Below, in pieces: positions 52,167-62,040 of a DNA stretch of 64,000 bases (the first letter of the stretch is position 1; every line of letters begins with the position of its first letter). Origin of the DNA: Vespa crabro (lineage: Eukaryota > Arthropoda > Insecta > Hymenoptera > Vespidae); assembly GCF_910589235.1 (NCBI RefSeq), contig NC_060955.1:16325758-16389757 (forward strand), given 5' to 3'. The translations under genes and the position numbers were made by a program. The notes below the pieces were generated by a model, which saw only the letters and a program-made list of their open reading frames with translations, ran no database searches and was not told the origin of the DNA.

Positions 52167-53378
52167 TTCTATTATTCTTGTAAACAGAACAAGATGCCTT
52201 CTTTCGTTTCACAGTTTCTACGATTGAAAGGACGAGCGGTTTTGAAAGGAGCTTCTAAATCCTATTTCTTGTGATGAGAATGCACAGCAAACGCGAAGAG
52301 ATACTCGAGTCCAAGTATGTTTTCTTAGTAACTCCGCAACTTTCATATTCATAGACGCTGCATATATTTCCATCCCCATTATGCAGCAATCGTATGCAGG
52401 GCGGAGCGAGTAGTAGACACATGCGATGCGTTTCTATACGCGCCTGATTCCTCAGAATCGTCTATCCTACGGCCATCCTGAACATGCGTAAAGATGGAAC
52501 CTTGTCTTCTCTCTTTCTCTCTTTTTTTCTAATTTTTCTATTTCATCGATCTATAAACGGATCTAAAATTTAGATAGATCGTTTAAAGACACGTTAGATA
52601 CGAAGAAAAAAATAATTAAACTATTCTTTTATGACTACTTATTCGCTTACAATGTATATATTTAGTTTTTACGATTCTATTTTATGGACTCTTATTAGCA
52701 ACTTATAATTATCTGAATTTAGCAATTTATATCGTTGTGTACGTATAAAACAATTTCATGGAAGAAAATAATTTTTTTTTCAAGGAACGTTAAATGAAAT
52801 TTTTTAGACCTTTTCATGAAAAAGTACTAATTATTAAACATGTTTATTAATTTTTTTAGTTACAATCAAACCTATATGCCTGAAATATATTTCGATATTT
52901 TATTACCATTATAAACTGTTCTATAAATCAGGAATATTTATCAAAGAAATTTTCCTCTGTGTACATTAAACCAAGAATGACTACATTAAATTGGGAACAT
53001 TAAGAGTTTTTTTTTAAGTTTCGTTTTGGGGAGGACTAATTCCCATTTCTCACTATAACTTATTTAATAATATATAAACATATATTTTATAAAAACGATT
53101 TTATTTAAAGTAAAATTTATTAATTTTTTTGACTGCTATAATACGTTTATCAATCTTGTTAGTAACCTTACAATCAAACATAGCATTTGAAATATAGTTC
53201 AGTACTTTATTATCATTATAAATTTTTCTTATTTCTCAGGGAATATATTATAGTTTTGGAAAAGTTAAATTTGAAAGAATAATAAAAGAAGTTATTAAGA
53301 ATCATTTATCTATTGCCGTTTGGAAGATGGAAAATGGAAGATGGAAAAAGTGCGTAGAATGAGAAAGAAAGAAAAACA

Positions 53379-53410
<32 letters not shown>

Positions 53411-56400
53411 AAAAAAAAGAAAGAAAGAAAGAAAGAGTAAGAGAGGAAGAGAGAATATATTGGTCTGTCTCTTCCCATTATCGATAGGTTGCGCAAGCGT
53501 CGTGCGACGACAGGTGGCGTGGCTGTCGTCGATAGGTTCGATACGTCAATGGCGGCGTAGAGTGGAGGGAATCGAAGGAAAAAAGAAGACCAAAGAAAAA
53601 AGGAGATAAAAAGAGGAAGAGAACGATGAAGAAGAAAAAAACAAAAAAGAATACATACATATATACGAGCAATATATAGAAAAGAACTCCTGAGGGTAGC
53701 TAAATCCCTGGCAATTCGAGATGCGGCGCGTCTTTCGAATGGCGACTAAAATGCTTTTCTTGATAGCCTCTCTCCTTCGTAAGAGAGAGGAAGAAGGGAT
53801 TTCACGAAGACGCCACGAAGAGAAGAGGAAACAGAAGAAAAAGAAGAAGAAGAGAAATGGAAGAACGATGGCGACTCTGAGATGCTCTCTACTCTCGATA
53901 GAATTTATTCATGAATAAAGGAAAAAAAAAAACAAAAAATGAAACGAACGAATGGAGGGAAGGTTAGCTTTGATGGAAGACGAAGGCGGTGATTCTCGCG
54001 ATCCTTCGACGAGCCAGCAAAAAATGCCATGCCCCCTTGGCTCACCTCTTGGCATAATGGGACACCATGAGAGAGTGCTGGTCGTACTTTCCTTCCTTTC
54101 GTTCCTATCTCACTTGTTTTATTTTATTATTACGTTCGTCCCACACGTGGTATAGACGAGAAAGCAATTAAAAAAAGATAAAAAAGATGTGTATGCGCGT
54201 GCGTGTTTGGTCGGTGTACGTGTTGCATACGTGTGTCGAGAGCGTTCTTCCCTTGTTGAACCTCTTTACTCATTCGATGTAGAGTGCAATAACCGAATAT
54301 TATGGACGCGACTGCGCGCTTGAAAATCAAGAGCCTTCGTTCTGTGTTTTCGGAAGGGCGGGAACGACTTATTCTGTGTTCCTGGTGCAAACTCGCTCCT
54401 TCGCATTCTTTTCCTTGTCAAAATTGCTTTCTCTCTTTCTCTTGTTTCTCTCTCTCGTCTCTCTTTCTCTCTCTCTCTCTCTCATTCTTGCTCTTTGTAT
54501 TTTCTTATTGGATATTCTTTGATATCCTTTCGATCATTTATGAAGTCAATTTTGTTTCCTTCTTGTATCGGATTATTATTAAATTAACAAATATTCTATA
54601 TATAATCTGTTACATTTCATGAAATTTTAATAAGAAAAGAATGAAATTAAACGTTTTCTGTTTAGAAGTCAGCTACGAGGACGCTTTAAGAGACGGTGTA
54701 TTATTATGCAAGCTTATGAACAAATTGCAGCCTGGTCTCATCACGAAGATCAACACATCCGGTGGAGATTACAAAATGATGGACAATCTTAATCAGTAAG
54801 TACTCTGAAAAAAAATGGATTTATCGTTAAATTCTGTATGTACGATATGTATGTATAAATGTGCACGTGTAAAAATTTCTCGATGATCTCACCTTTGATT
54901 TATCGTCGAATGAACTTTGCTCTTGTTCGTTCATGCTTTCCCCGTCGTCATTCGACTTTATGCAATCGACAGTGTTTTACGTTTCGACCGTACGGCATAT
55001 CGACGAGCATAGTCCGATTAACGAGAATTATATGTCGGTATCGAACCAAACGGCTTCCGATTGTTCTTCTCGAATCTTTCACTTTTTCGAGAGAAAGAAC
55101 CGAGAAGTCGATGATGACGATGGCGCGCGCGCGAAATTTTCGAAGCTCGTTTCTATCTCGGTTTTCTGTATTCCTGATAAATAACTACCGAAGATGTCCG
55201 AGGTCGGGACTGTCGTTGCTTTCTATCCTTCGATATATCCGACCGAATCGATTCGAGTATTACATGAAAATCGAGAGCCAAGCCAAAGTCGAGACTCTCG
55301 ATTGTCCGCCATTGACAGATGTCTCGATACATTTTGATGCGTACATCTTTCGAGGCGCCAAGAATAAAAATAGTATATCGTAATTGGACGCGATATTAAC
55401 ACTTAACTATCAATATTTCTTTTTCTTCTGTTTTCTTAATTAAGATCAGCACGACTGGTATTTCGTTTCTAAGTATATTGAATATCATATATATATATGT
55501 GTATAATGAGATATCAGTCAATTTGATCTTTAATATATAATATATATAATATATATAATATATATAATATATAAATTGGTTATTAGAAGAAATTATGTCC
55601 ATATAATTTTTATAAATATATTTTTTTTTTATATAATAAATATATATTCTTTGAACTATGGCTTTTACTATTGCTCTGATTGACAAATATTTATATTGAA
55701 GTATCCGGATATTTGGATATTTGTTTAGTAAACCAATACCAGGAAACCAGATATTTCGTGATAGAGCTATTACCACCCGTACGACTAATATTTATAGAAA
55801 ATTAAAATGTATTTACCGATACCTTTTACTAAATTACTCATTCATAACTAGCATCTGGTAATAAAAGATTATAATACAATAATATAATTAAAAAAAAAAA
55901 AAATAGTTGTATTTGATTTATTGTCAAGATTTCGATTGTAAATGAATTTTGAGATACTTAAAATTAATTTTTGTTTTAAATAGTTTCATTCTTGAATCTT
56001 CATTAAAAGAATTCTGATTTCGTGCCAGAAAAAAGTTACTTAAATAAAAAATTAGAGAAATGGTAACAAAAATATTACTTACGTGATATGATAGATAATG
56101 ATATATATTCCAGAATATAGAAAGCATGAAATTTAGATTTCATATTCATAAAAAATAATATTAAAGAACATTCAGTTACTGAATCTAAAATGTATTTAGT
56201 GGAACTACAAATTGGACAATAACCTGGATAACATAGATTAGTAGAAATTAAGAGAAATTAAATTTTCCAAAATTTTTATCTTAACAAAAAAATATAGTAC
56301 GCTTGCATATATAATATATACGCTTGCATTGTCAGCAAGTGCTGAGAAGATCTTCTCTACAACGGATAATATACCTGAACAAGATCATGTTTTTCGGAAA

Positions 56401-57459
56401 ATATAAATAAACCTGTTTTCTCAGAACAAGATAAGAAGTTATTATCTTAGTATATCTATAATTTATGAAGATTAAAAAGATTAAATCGACTAGTATCTCG
56501 TTTTTAAGATATACTAATATATCGAATATATAGGAGCTGATTATTAAAACAAATAATTTCTGTATAATTTTTATAAATGTTTCTTCTCCTATAATAAATG
56601 TATATTATTTAAACTAATTACACATTTTAATATAATTAAAATTACTTTAATTTTCTAATAATCTGTTGCTATGTCCCTATTATTCGTCGTTCTAAAAAAA
56701 ATGTATTTCGCAAAAGCTTTAACATTCCACTTAATGAAAAGACCACATTTCTAATCTTACATCCGGGATATATATTGTATAGAATGCCTACAGTGATTGC
56801 TACCATCCTGATGAACTATTCGAACGTGAAGAGGTAACACGATGATATCTAAAAGAGTAGCACTCAAACTGGAATTTTAACAAGTTGTCGATCAAAATTT
56901 TAGTCTAACACTTGAGTTTTCAAAATTCACATTCATTGAAGTCATCTTAAAGAACGAACAAATTTCTTTCCTTGGTGAAAAAAAAAAGGAAAAAGAACAA
57001 AAAAAGAACAACAAAAAAAAAAAAGAAAGAAAAGTAAAACGTGAAAATCATCCAAAATTAATTCAGAGTCTATTAGAGCGCGAAGAGTCACCAAGCGTGT
57101 CTCTGCGTCGCGCGGTCCTTGCGCATTTGCGAGTCAGCGCGCGCAACGCCGTTCTTATTCGTCATTCAGCGCGTTTTCGTCGCCGAGAGAGCGCTTTTAC
57201 GAGGTAGTGGGGCAAACGATGCGCAGCGCGGCCACTCCGCGTTACTCCCTTTTTACGCGGATAACATGTAATTCACGAAAGTTTCATACGCTCGAAAACT
57301 CTGCTAAGATCGCGCTAGTCTTGATGTGCACTTGGCTCCGTATCTTTCTGATATCCTGGCAAACCGAGGGCTTCCGAACACTGGCCTGCCTCACGCTTCT
57401 CGTATTCTTCGTTCCTTCTATAATAATGTTAAAATGAAAGGAAATGAAACGAAACGAAC

Positions 57460-57523
<64 letters not shown>

Positions 57524-59076
57524 TATGATATAGAAATGTTTTTTCGTTTGATTAAAATTTTTTGTTATTATTTAACAATAATGTACTTGTTCATATATTG
57601 GAATCGTATATCGTACGAAGTCCTATTCAAAATTTTAAAATTCTAATAATAAATTTATTTACATTTGTAATAGAAAATTTGAATTACTAGACGAATTATT
57701 AGTAAAATAATAATATCTACGTATTAAAGTGTAATTAAGCAAATATTTGATATTCTTTACAATCTAATTTTTTTGTTCAAGTCTAAACAAAATTATATAA
57801 TATGAAACTTATAATATAACCCTATTACTAGTATAATATTAATTGTGGAATATGAAATAATAATTAATTTTGTATCGAACGATATATGACTTGAAAGTTA
57901 TACGATGTTATAGGAATATTAATTGTTCGAATTGAATAATTTTACGATCGATCATTTATTAATTATTCAGATTTAACAAGAAAGTAAAGTTAATAAGAAT
58001 TTCGTGCGTTCGTCAGGTGTCGCATCAAGAACTGCGTCCTTTTTGTCTTTCGGTGCTCATACGCGACTGTCGCGCGGCATCATAGGAATGTATGTTCATA
58101 GGAGGTAATAAAAGTTTGTTTTAGCTTGCAAAGAATTCGCGCTCCGATAGAATAACCAATGAAAAAGCTCTTTGATTTCTGTTTGCCTGTTTGAGGAGTA
58201 CGCGTGGCGCACCGTTCTTGCGGCACAAAGACGCGAGGATGTTGGCATTTCGTTTCTAGTTAGGCGTCCTCTTCTTCGTATGCTCCACGACGACGACGAC
58301 GACGATGATATTCCTCTTTGACAGAAATCAATGTACACGCGTCTCGACGATGTCTTCTTGTCGCTCAGAGACAATAGAAACGCGTCACCGACTTGAAGCA
58401 TCGTACAGGCTAACATCCATAGAAAGGAGCTTGCTCATCGAACTCGTGTTCGCCTTTCCCTTTGAGTTTCGCGCTTTCGAGCTTTCTTTTACCTATCATT
58501 CTTTGTCTCTAACCTTACCTAACCTCGCTTTTTTCCTTTCTAATTTTTTTTTTTGCGAGATGATTTCTTGACGATGATTATCTTGAAATCGTCATAGTTT
58601 CTTTTCGTTCATGTTGTTATAAAAACTCAATTCTTCCTTTAATTATATTAAAAAATATTGTTTTTAGATTTCAGAAAGCCTGCACAAAATATGGCGTTCC
58701 TGACGTGGATCTCTTCCAAGCAGTCGATCTTATGGAACGGAAGAATATCGCTCAAGTTACAAATACTATCTTCGCTATTGGACGCACTGTAATTTAATTT
58801 AAATGACACATCATTGTTCTTTCCATTTATGAGATATATTATTTATAGTTATAGTATTTCTTATTTCATTGATGCGATTCACAGAGTTATAAGCATCCCG
58901 AATGGCGTGGACCTTGGCTAGGACCGAAGCCAGCGGAAGAGAACAAACGGTCGTTTACGGAAGAACAATTAAGAGCCGGCGAGACGCTTATTGGTTTACA
59001 GGCAGGTACCAATAAAGGTGCAACTCAAGCTGGTCAAAACTTCGGTGCTACGAGAAAAATTCTTCTTGGAAAATAA
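36921..59076 (+). CDS. Mp20: Muscle protein 20-like calponin/transgelin, five exons
   Basis: Actin-binding calponin-family protein, closest in my judgement to insect muscle protein 20, expected in synchronous muscle thin filaments. Exons 36921-36944, 43476-43557, 54666-54795, 58668-58788 and 58885-59076 join in frame to 182 residues, the usual length. The first coding exon is only eight codons (MPGRPLWQ). A single calponin-homology domain covers about residues 15-125: AEAQQWIETIVGERFPP, then LRDGVLLCKLMNKLQPG, then FQKACTKYGVPDVDLFQ. The C-terminal calponin repeat is IGLQAGTNKGATQAGQNFGA followed by TRKILLGK. Introns are about 6.5, 11.1, 3.9 and 0.1 kb. Intron 1 contains a whole antisense paralogue (38964-41354). 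An AATAAA lies 110 bp after the stop. The eight-residue start differs from the MSLER-type start I recall for Mp20, so alternative first exons are possible. Confidence 0.92.
37238..37329. repeat. (ATA)n trinucleotide microsatellite
   Basis: About 90 bp of AAT/ATA steps within intron 1 of the Mp20-like gene. It explains a poly-Ile open frame. Confidence 0.9.
38964..41354 (-). CDS. Myophilin-like calponin/transgelin, nested antisense, four exons
   Basis: Second calponin-family gene, wholly inside intron 1 of the Mp20-like gene and on the other strand. Exons 41354-41349 (just ATG CCG, then a GTATGT donor), 39649-39450, 39368-39248 and 39146-38964 join in frame to 169 residues. The CH domain includes EAEVLTWIENVLGEK, YEDILKDGVVLCKLINKLAPG and FQAAIKEYGVPQEEIFQ. 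The calponin repeat is LNLQMGFNKGASQAGHGGFG, followed by NTRHM at the C terminus, a Chd64/myophilin-type ending unlike the RKILLGK of the outer gene. The two-codon first exon is inferred: it has a good start context (AAAAATG), consensus donor and correct phase, and gives MPARNKEQ, but another first exon cannot be excluded. A GC-richer block at 41360-41600 probably holds its 5' UTR and promoter. Expected role: actin filament binding in muscle. Confidence 0.9.
41360..41610 (-). promoter_or_regulatory. Likely promoter/5' UTR of the nested calponin
   Basis: A GC-rich island upstream of the inferred first exon, in contrast to the AT-rich intron around it. It is open for about 110 codons on the minus strand, but that frame runs into the two-codon exon region out of the CH-domain frame and then into a (TA)n tract, so I read it as untranslated sequence. 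Confidence 0.4.
42210..42445. other. GC-rich island of unknown nature in intron 1
   Basis: About 235 bp are open in three frames (two plus, one minus), which favours base composition over coding. No domain is recognisable in any frame and no convincing splice pair frames it. It could be a regulatory element or a fragment of an old repeat. Confidence 0.3.
45187..45196 (+). promoter_or_regulatory. Mef2-consensus site in intronic island
   Basis: TTATAAATAG fits the Mef2 consensus YTAWWWWTAR exactly. A CACCTG E box lies 38 bp upstream (45144) and a CAGCTG at 44202. Since Mp20-type genes are muscle genes, a muscle enhancer is plausible, but a single site of this length also occurs by chance in AT-rich DNA. 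Confidence 0.35.
45739..45818. repeat. (CT)n microsatellite
   Basis: About 80 bp of CT dinucleotides with rare TTT interruptions, within intron 2. Confidence 0.92.
46498..46555. repeat. (CT)n microsatellite
   Basis: CT dinucleotide tract within intron 2. The overlapping Ser/Leu and Arg/Glu frames are artefacts. Confidence 0.9.
47996..48078. repeat. (CT)n microsatellite
   Basis: CT dinucleotides with TTTCTC variants at the right end, within intron 2. Confidence 0.9.
48541..48728. repeat. (GA)n tract with higher-order unit
   Basis: A GA microsatellite in which GGGAGAAAGAGGAAG recurs three times (about 48577, 48618, 48666) at 41-48 bp spacing, each followed by GA steps and a GAAAG. This points to duplication of a longer unit on top of dinucleotide slippage. 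Confidence 0.88.
53361..53438. repeat. (GAAA)n microsatellite
   Basis: About 78 bp of GAAA tetranucleotides on the plus strand, interrupted once by an A run. Within intron 2. Confidence 0.9.
57205..57270 (+). repeat. GC-rich inverted repeat, copy 1
   Basis: About 66 bp similar to the reverse complement of 60133-60197, sharing TAGTGGGGC, GATGCGC and the exact block GCGGCCACTCCGC, then a weaker match through ACTCCC and ACG.GGA.  Both copies lie in otherwise AT-rich DNA and flank the last two exons of the Mp20-like gene. Confidence 0.75.
57463..57521. repeat. (TA)n microsatellite
   Basis: About 29 TA units within intron 3 of the Mp20-like gene. Confidence 0.93.
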
Positions 59077-59185
59077 CTTGCCTTTTTTAACGTCTGTCAA
59101 TTTTCAACATATTATCAATGAAAAAAGTAGCGATATTAAGATAGTTTCTATTTAAATGCAAGTCGAAGAAAATGTTATGATCAAA

Positions 59186-59191
59186 AATAAA
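59186..59191 (+). terminator. Poly(A) signal AATAAA of the Mp20-like gene
   Basis: Canonical AATAAA 110 bp after the TAA stop of the Mp20-like gene, on the coding strand and at a typical distance. A GT-containing stretch follows within 30 bp. Confidence 0.55.
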
Positions 59192-60132
59192 TGTATTTCA
59201 TAACCTTAAAATTGTCTAAGTCGAAAATTTTGTACTACCGACAAAATGGCGACTAGCCTAGCATTGATATGACTCCACCATATATGAAGAAGCGATATAT
59301 AGGAAAGATAAAGATACAGACATGAGGGTTTGCGCGTAGAATGTTACAAACACGATATCGAAGACATGCAGCAGTACATGTGAGAATCGTCGTGTTGAAT
59401 GCTAGCTCGTATACAGCATATAACTACGTAGAATACAGGTAAGCTACGTTCATAAATACATCGAAGTGGCATGTCGGTGACGCTAACGCGAGTGGGCGTA
59501 ACGTGTACGTACACGCATTACACGCATTCTCTCGAGCAGTTTCTACACCGTGAGACTCCCCGAAGAACAGGCGAGTATCCGGAGATGGTATAAGCTCTCG
59601 AGATTACAATTCACGAGCCTTATTCCACGTTTAAATGTGTCGAAAGTCCAAAACTGTGTTACTTGTACTTTCATAAAAAAAAAATAAACACGTACATAAG
59701 CGCATCAAAATATTTCGGAGAAAATACAAAAAAAAAATCAAACATTCTTCTATTTTAGATTATTAATATTTACTTAATCTCTGTGTAAATAAAAAATATT
59801 CTTAGATTTAATTATATCTGATCTAATTAGTAGTTTTTTTTTATTTTTTTTTTATTTTTGATGTTAATCGACGAATGAAAATTTTCTTACAACTTCGACG
59901 TGGTCAATAAAATTTTTGAAGATACTTTCGATATTTTTTATATTGACAAATAGAGGTTAAAACGTTGAATAATGAAATTGAAGAAAAGGATGATATTAGA
60001 GAGAATATGGAATACGATCAAACGTGGGGCAGGCCAGTTCTCGGGGACCCCCTGGTAAAGGATAACAGAAGATGTAGGAAGAAATTGTCTCATATTGAAA
60101 CCGCAAACGTAACTCTTTCGCTTCTTTGATTT

Positions 60133-60197
60133 TATGTGTTCCTCGTTAAAGGGGAGCGCTGCGGAGTGGCCGCTCCGCGCATCAATGCGCCCCACTA
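60133..60197 (-). repeat. GC-rich inverted repeat, copy 2
   Basis: The minus strand matches 57205-57270. It carries the exact GCGGCCACTCCGC block, with GATGCGC upstream and a TCCCCTTTAACGAGG tail in place of TCCCTTTTTACGCGG. Orientation relative to copy 1 is inverted, spacing about 2.9 kb. Confidence 0.75.
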
Positions 60198-62040
60198 TTC
60201 TTCGCGCACTCGGAAACCGCGTACGTACGAAAGAGCCGCGCGTTTCTTCATCCTCGATCTTTAAACTTGTTCCTCGAAAATTCGACTTTTCCAATGAATT
60301 TGACAATCTTTTGCAATGTTCTCGCTTTTTTTACTTCATTTTCTCCAAACAAAAATTTCTAACTCAATTTGCACTACTTGGAAGAAGACTTGTACGTTCA
60401 ACAAAATTAATATTAATTTGAGTGCATTTTGAATAACAATGAAAATATTCTAATTAAGAAATTTCAAAGTGCAAATCCCTGAGTTAATTCGCTCGGTATT
60501 TCTTGTGAAAATAACCTAAAAGCAATATCAATTATTTGTGTCTCATTACCTGTAATAAATTGTTACATCTAAAAAACTCACAAAAATAATAAAAATTTTC
60601 TATGTAACGCGTAGTAATATATTTCTCAACAAAATAAAAAAATATGATGTTAGATCATATATTTGATATCTTGCTGCTCGCTGATTCATTTCATTAACAT
60701 AATTTTAATTATAATATAAAAATAATAATACATAAAATTTAATTATGATAATTTATTTCAATTTTAATGTGCGTAGATCGTTGTATGTGAAAATTGTATT
60801 AACAAAAGAAGAATGTATGCTAGAAGAATAACAATAAAAATTAATATATACGTTATTCTGAGAGCAAAGATCAAGGTCAAGGTCTTACGTTGAAATGATT
60901 AACCGAGCGTCAGCTCGAGATCAAATGCCCGATCTTGTTTTGTTTATGTCCATGGAGACGACTTCTGTGTATATAGATTAATTTCTAATGGTTTCAAATG
61001 AAACAAATTTTACTTATTTATCAAGTTTTCGAAATCAAATGAAGGATTATATTGCAAGATAATAATGACGTAAACATATAATTTCGTAGAAGTGTATCAT
61101 AGAAAAAGTATCTTTGTATTCATAGAAATTACACGTTCGTTACATCTCTCTATCTCTATCTTCTTTTTCTTTTATTTATCTATATTCTTTATATAATTTA
61201 AGGTGAAAGTAATAGAAAAAGAATGTATTATAAGGAATAAGATGACGAATACAATTAAAATTAGTATTTTTTCGAACACCTGTTGATCATTACTCACGCT
61301 TTAATTTCAATACTTTTCGATGCTTACTTCACAAGAGATGTATACACAAGAGATAGATATATATATATATTTCTTTTTAAAAGAGGAGTTCATGATTTTT
61401 TCTATAGAGGGCACTAAAAGAAAAAAGTCAGCGCAGAGGGTTGCATGTGTCATCATAACCTTATACATTCGCGTATTCAGGTGAAGTTCGTAGCTGAATT
61501 CATACTGATTTCTAATGTGCAATCGCTAGTCGACAGCTACTGCGAGATATCGATGTTAAACGTCAAAGTAAAGATGGCGTGGATTTGTATTGTGTCTGGT
61601 TTTTAAACTTTATTTGAATCTTATCGAAACGTGACAGGAAAAGAGAATATAGTCATTTGATATATTGTTCATAAAATTCAAGATCGCACCAAGGATCTTT
61701 AACGAGAAAAAACGTAAAAACATTTTTTGAAAGGTCACGTGCAACTTTGTCCACAAGTGGCATTTTATACTTAACCTAATCTCGCGTGAACCTTGAACCA
61801 TCGTGTTTAAATTGATCCTATGTATAGGATCTTTATTAGTCTTGAAGATTCAACGAATTTTTAATTTAAAACCGTTTTTATTACTGAAATAGCAAAGACT
61901 GGTTTTTTAGGCAAAAGGAAGAGCCAGAAATTTTCTTTGAAGTTATAATTAAATTCACAATTTATCAAACATATTTTGACTTGTTTTTGTATCAATAGAC
62001 AGCTTCGTTTGAATGTAGAAAATATATGTATTCGGGTGAA

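Larger units (their letters stand above)
43558..54665 (+). other. Intron 2 of the Mp20-like gene, 11.1 kb
   Basis: No coding exon supported. It alternates AT-rich DNA and microsatellites with GC-richer islands at about 43730-43830, 44080-44290, 44460-44660, 44930-45200, 45470-45660 and 46730-47230. These islands are candidates for muscle enhancers. One has a Mef2-type site and E boxes. Two diverged direct repeats lie at 52.8-53.2 kb. Confidence 0.55.
54796..58667 (+). other. Intron 3 of the Mp20-like gene, 3.9 kb
   Basis: No exon supported. It contains a GC-richer block at 54860-55330, a diverged direct repeat pair (about 55450-55670 and 56490-56620), copy 1 of a GC-rich inverted repeat (57205-57270), and a (TA)n tract. 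The long open frame at 54859-55383 has no splice signals or family resemblance. Confidence 0.5.
59077..62040. other. Intergenic region before the DCAF10 homologue
   Basis: No gene supported. Holds the 3' end of the Mp20-like transcript, copy 2 of the GC-rich inverted repeat at 60133-60197, and AT-rich DNA. The stretch 61500-62025, with several short GC-richer patches, should contain the DCAF10 promoter and 5' UTR. Confidence 0.5.

Noticed and set aside
54859..55383. 174-codon open frame in intron 3
   Set aside because: The longest frame on the plus strand of this intron, but another frame overlaps it for 250 bp, there are no splice signals, and no domain is visible; the Mp20 exons on both sides join without it.
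59938..60306. 122-codon open frame over the GC-rich repeat copy 2
   Set aside because: The related copy at 57.2 kb does not keep the same extended frame, so coding is not supported now.
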